DNA of 64,000 bases. It comes from Myxococcales bacterium. Its GTDB lineage: Bacteria; Myxococcota_A; Polyangia; Polyangiales; GCA-016699535. The translations under genes and the position numbers were made by a program. The stretch covers positions 620,001 through 684,000 of the forward strand of contig JACKDX010000002.1 in the NCBI GenBank assembly GCA_020633325.1. Direction: 5' to 3'. The notes below the pieces were generated by a model. The model saw only the letters and a program-made list of their open reading frames with translations. It had not been told where the DNA came from and did not search any database. Of this stretch, positions 62,051 through 64,000 are shown piece after piece; position 1 is the stretch's first letter; each line of letters starts with the position of its first letter.

Positions 62051-63449
62051 GAGTTACGATGCAATAGTCATCGGCGGCGGCCCTGGAGGATATGTAGCCG
62101 CTATACGTTTGGGTCAGCTCAAGCAAAAAACCCTCGTGGTCGAAAAGGCGCACATGGGCGGGGTATGTCTCAACTGGGGATGCATTCCTTCAAAGGCGCT
62201 TATCTCGGCCACCAAGTTGGTTTCCAGTATGCGCCATGCGGAAGCCATCGGCATCGTCGCCAAAGATCTGAGTGTCGATGTCAAGAAGATGCAAGAGTGG
62301 AAAAACGGGATCGTCAAGAAGCTCACAGGGGGCGTTCAAAGCCTGGTAAAGGGCAGCGGCGCCGATATCATATTCGGTACGGCGACCCTAAAAGGAAACA
62401 AGTTGGTGGAGGTGAAGGACCCGGAAGGCAAAACCACGATCTACGAAGCCAAAAAGGGCATCGTGGTGGCGACCGGTGCCCATCCCATTCAACTTCCCGG
62501 GTTTGCGATCGACGGAAAAACCGTGATCACCGCAGAACACGCTGTGAGTCTGAACGAAGTTCCCAAGACACTGGTGCTGATTGGTGGAGGCGTCATCGGG
62601 CTTGAGCTGGGAATGGTGTATCAAACGCTGGGTGCCAAGGTGATCGTGGTTGAGATGATGGAGCAACTCTTGCCCGGCGTGGACCCGGATCTTGTCAAAG
62701 TGGTCGAGCAACAGTTCATCAAAAACGGCGGCGAGGTGTTCTATGGCGCCAAAGCGAAAGAGTGTAAAGTGAAGGCCGGAAAAGCCGTGGTGTCCATCGA
62801 ACATGGTGGCAGTACGAAAACGCTTGAGGCGGACAAGGTGCTTGTGGCGGTGGGATTTCGTCCCAATACGGAAGGTCTGGGTTTAGAAAACGCCGGAGTT
62901 ACGCTCGACAAACGCGGACATATCTCAGTGAACGCACGACTTGAAAGCAATGTCGCTGGTGTGTTCGCGATTGGCGATGTGGCTGGACCCCCTTACCTCG
63001 CGCACAAGGCCTCCAAAGAAGGCGAGATTGCGGCAGAAGTCATTGCAGGGAAAAAAACCATTCGCGATTGGCGTGCGATGCCTGCGGCGATTTTTACCGA
63101 CCCCGAGATTGCAACGGTGGGGCTCAGCGAAACTGCAGCCAAAGCGCAGAACAAGAAAATCACGCTGGGCAAGTTCCCGTTTGCAGTGTCGGGGCGGGCC
63201 ATGGCGGTAAGGGAAACAAACGGTTTCATTAAGGTTATCGTGGACGCGGATAACGGTGAAGTGTTGGGTGTGGGGATTGTGGGACCCGAAGCCAGCGACT
63301 TGATCAGTGAGGCGGCATTGGCGATCGAGATGTGTGCGTATGCCGAGGATGTCGCGCTGACCGTGCACCCGCATCCCACTTTAGGGGAGGGCATGATGGA
63401 GGCGTTCAAGCATGCCGTGGGCGAAGCCATCCATGTTAAGAACAAGTGA
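62040..63449 (+). CDS. lpdA: Dihydrolipoyl dehydrogenase
   Basis: LpdA (E3) reoxidises dihydrolipoyl groups of 2-oxo acid dehydrogenase complexes and transfers electrons to NAD+. The FAD motif VIGGGPGGYVAA starts near residue 9; the redox disulfide is in GGVCLNWGCIPSK near residue 42; NAD-binding LIGGGVIGLELGMVY near 178; and the C-terminal interface HPHPTLGEGMMEAF near 440 carries the catalytic His-Glu pair. At 469 residues it is of normal length. The ATG at 62040 is preferred over the frame opening at 61998. It is followed by lipB with 4-bp overlap (GTGA), fitting a lipoate/2-oxo acid dehydrogenase unit. Confidence 0.96.
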   Translation: MENKSYDAIVIGGGPGGYVAAIRLGQLKQKTLVVEKAHMGGVCLNWGCIPSKALISATKLVSSMRHAEAIGIVAKDLSVDVKKMQEWKNGIVKKLTGGVQSLVKGSGADIIFGTATLKGNKLVEVKDPEGKTTIYEAKKGIVVATGAHPIQLPGFAIDGKTVITAEHAVSLNEVPKTLVLIGGGVIGLELGMVYQTLGAKVIVVEMMEQLLPGVDPDLVKVVEQQFIKNGGEVFYGAKAKECKVKAGKAVVSIEHGGSTKTLEADKVLVAVGFRPNTEGLGLENAGVTLDKRGHISVNARLESNVAGVFAIGDVAGPPYLAHKASKEGEIAAEVIAGKKTIRDWRAMPAAIFTDPEIATVGLSETAAKAQNKKITLGKFPFAVSGRAMAVRETNGFIKVIVDADNGEVLGVGIVGPEASDLISEAALAIEMCAYAEDVALTVHPHPTLGEGMMEAFKHAVGEAIHVKNK

Positions 63450-64000
63450 GAGAGCTTACGGTCAGGCGACTTGGGCGCGTGCCCTATGCTGATGTGTTGG
63501 CGCAACAAGAGCGCCTGTTGGCCGAGCGAGCGCAAGGCAGCGTGGGAGATACCCTTCTCCTTCTTGAACATGATCCGGTAATCACGCTAGGCCGAGCAGG
63601 GAAACTTGAGCACGTGCTCGCGACGCCACAGCATTTGGCAGCTGCGGGCATCGAAGTGTTTGAGACGGGAAGGGGTGGCGATGTCACGTACCACGGTCCC
63701 GGGCAGCTTGTGGCATATCCAATTGTGGATCTCAAACCCGATCGCTGCGATGTTCGTCGATACGTGCGTGATCTTGAAGAAGTCATGTTGCGTACGGCAT
63801 CAGACTACGATCTGAATGCCCAGCGCCGCACAGGGTTAAACGGTGCATGGATTAAAGAACGCAAGTTGGGTTCCGTCGGCGTCCGAATAAGTCGCTGGGT
63901 GACAATGCATGGCATCGCGTTGAACGTAAACACACATTTAGAGGACTTTTCCCATATCGTGCCCTGCGGCATCACCGCTTGCCAAATGACGTCTCTAGCG
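63446..64000 (+). CDS. lipB: Octanoyl-[ACP]:protein N-octanoyltransferase, 3' end outside window
   Basis: LipB moves octanoyl from acyl carrier protein to lipoyl domains, the first step of lipoate assembly. The visible 185 residues include LEHDPVITLGRAG near residue 42, GRGGDVTYHGPGQLVAYP near 73, the Lys motif in ERKLGSVGVRI near 135, GIALNVN near 153 and the catalytic Cys in IVPCGI near 171. The start is a GTG that overlaps the lpdA stop (GTGA). The frame remains open at base 64000, so a short C-terminus of perhaps 20-40 residues lies beyond. LipA would be expected downstream. Confidence 0.95.
   Translation, partial: MRELTVRRLGRVPYADVLAQQERLLAERAQGSVGDTLLLLEHDPVITLGRAGKLEHVLATPQHLAAAGIEVFETGRGGDVTYHGPGQLVAYPIVDLKPDRCDVRRYVRDLEEVMLRTASDYDLNAQRRTGLNGAWIKERKLGSVGVRISRWVTMHGIALNVNTHLEDFSHIVPCGITACQMTSLA

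Overview
The window is a compact bacterial chromosome segment that fits a member of the Myxococcota or a near relative (the former Deltaproteobacteria). This placement is inferred from several traits: secreted lipoproteins with the Cys-rich pattern common in myxobacteria (CVD...NCG.CG), IPT/TIG-like and PPC-like modules, a three-subunit succinate dehydrogenase in sdhC-A-B order, an FtsI with a C-terminal PASTA domain, and an open mix of signalling domains (PilZ, FHA, Usp). No rRNA, tRNA, CRISPR array, insertion sequence or phage gene was seen.

Layout. 0-2.1 kb: the end of a lipid-flippase-like gene, convergent with thiL and a small membrane protein. 2.3-19.0 kb: a nearly uninterrupted division and cell wall (dcw) cluster, mraZ-rsmH-ftsL-ftsI-murE-murF-mraY-murD-ftsW-murG-murC-ftsQ-ftsA-ftsZ, mostly with overlapping or abutting genes, a MraZ-box-like triple repeat before mraZ, and no murB or ddl. 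19.0-23.3 kb: an HD-domain protein, a membrane protein, an orphan CopG/BrnA-like antitoxin and an S66 LD-carboxypeptidase. 23.3-31.7 kb: five large, unrecognised lipoprotein genes in two divergent groups around a 363-bp control region that holds two palindromes spaced 21 bp apart. This block lies between the orphan antitoxin and a complete PemI/PemK-like toxin-antitoxin pair (32.4-33.0 kb) and looks like an accessory island.

33.0-44.6 kb: sdhCAB preceded by a KamA-type radical SAM aminomutase, an orphan D12-class adenine methyltransferase, an aminotransferase, a miaE-glycosyltransferase-SMUG1 operon, and PilZ, NlpC/P60 and FHA genes. 44.6-56.8 kb: nine minus-strand genes with little or no space between them. 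They run from a PrsW-like and an HtrA-like protein, both with altered catalytic motifs, through a Usp and a beta-propeller lipoprotein, to a 1,054-residue aminotransferase-GNAT-pseudoaminotransferase fusion, a C45 acyltransferase-like hydrolase, a class III aminotransferase and a two-subunit CoA transferase. The last five form a tight unit and are the best candidate here for an undescribed pathway, probably handling a lysine-like diamine or amino acid and its acyl derivatives; that role is inference.

56.9-64.0 kb: a flippase-sulfatase fusion, RarD, a histidinol-phosphatase-like enzyme, a small membrane protein overlapping lpdA, and lipB running off the window end. Starts were chosen by eye from overlaps, Shine-Dalgarno-like runs and family lengths; no database search, alignment or composition calculation was run.
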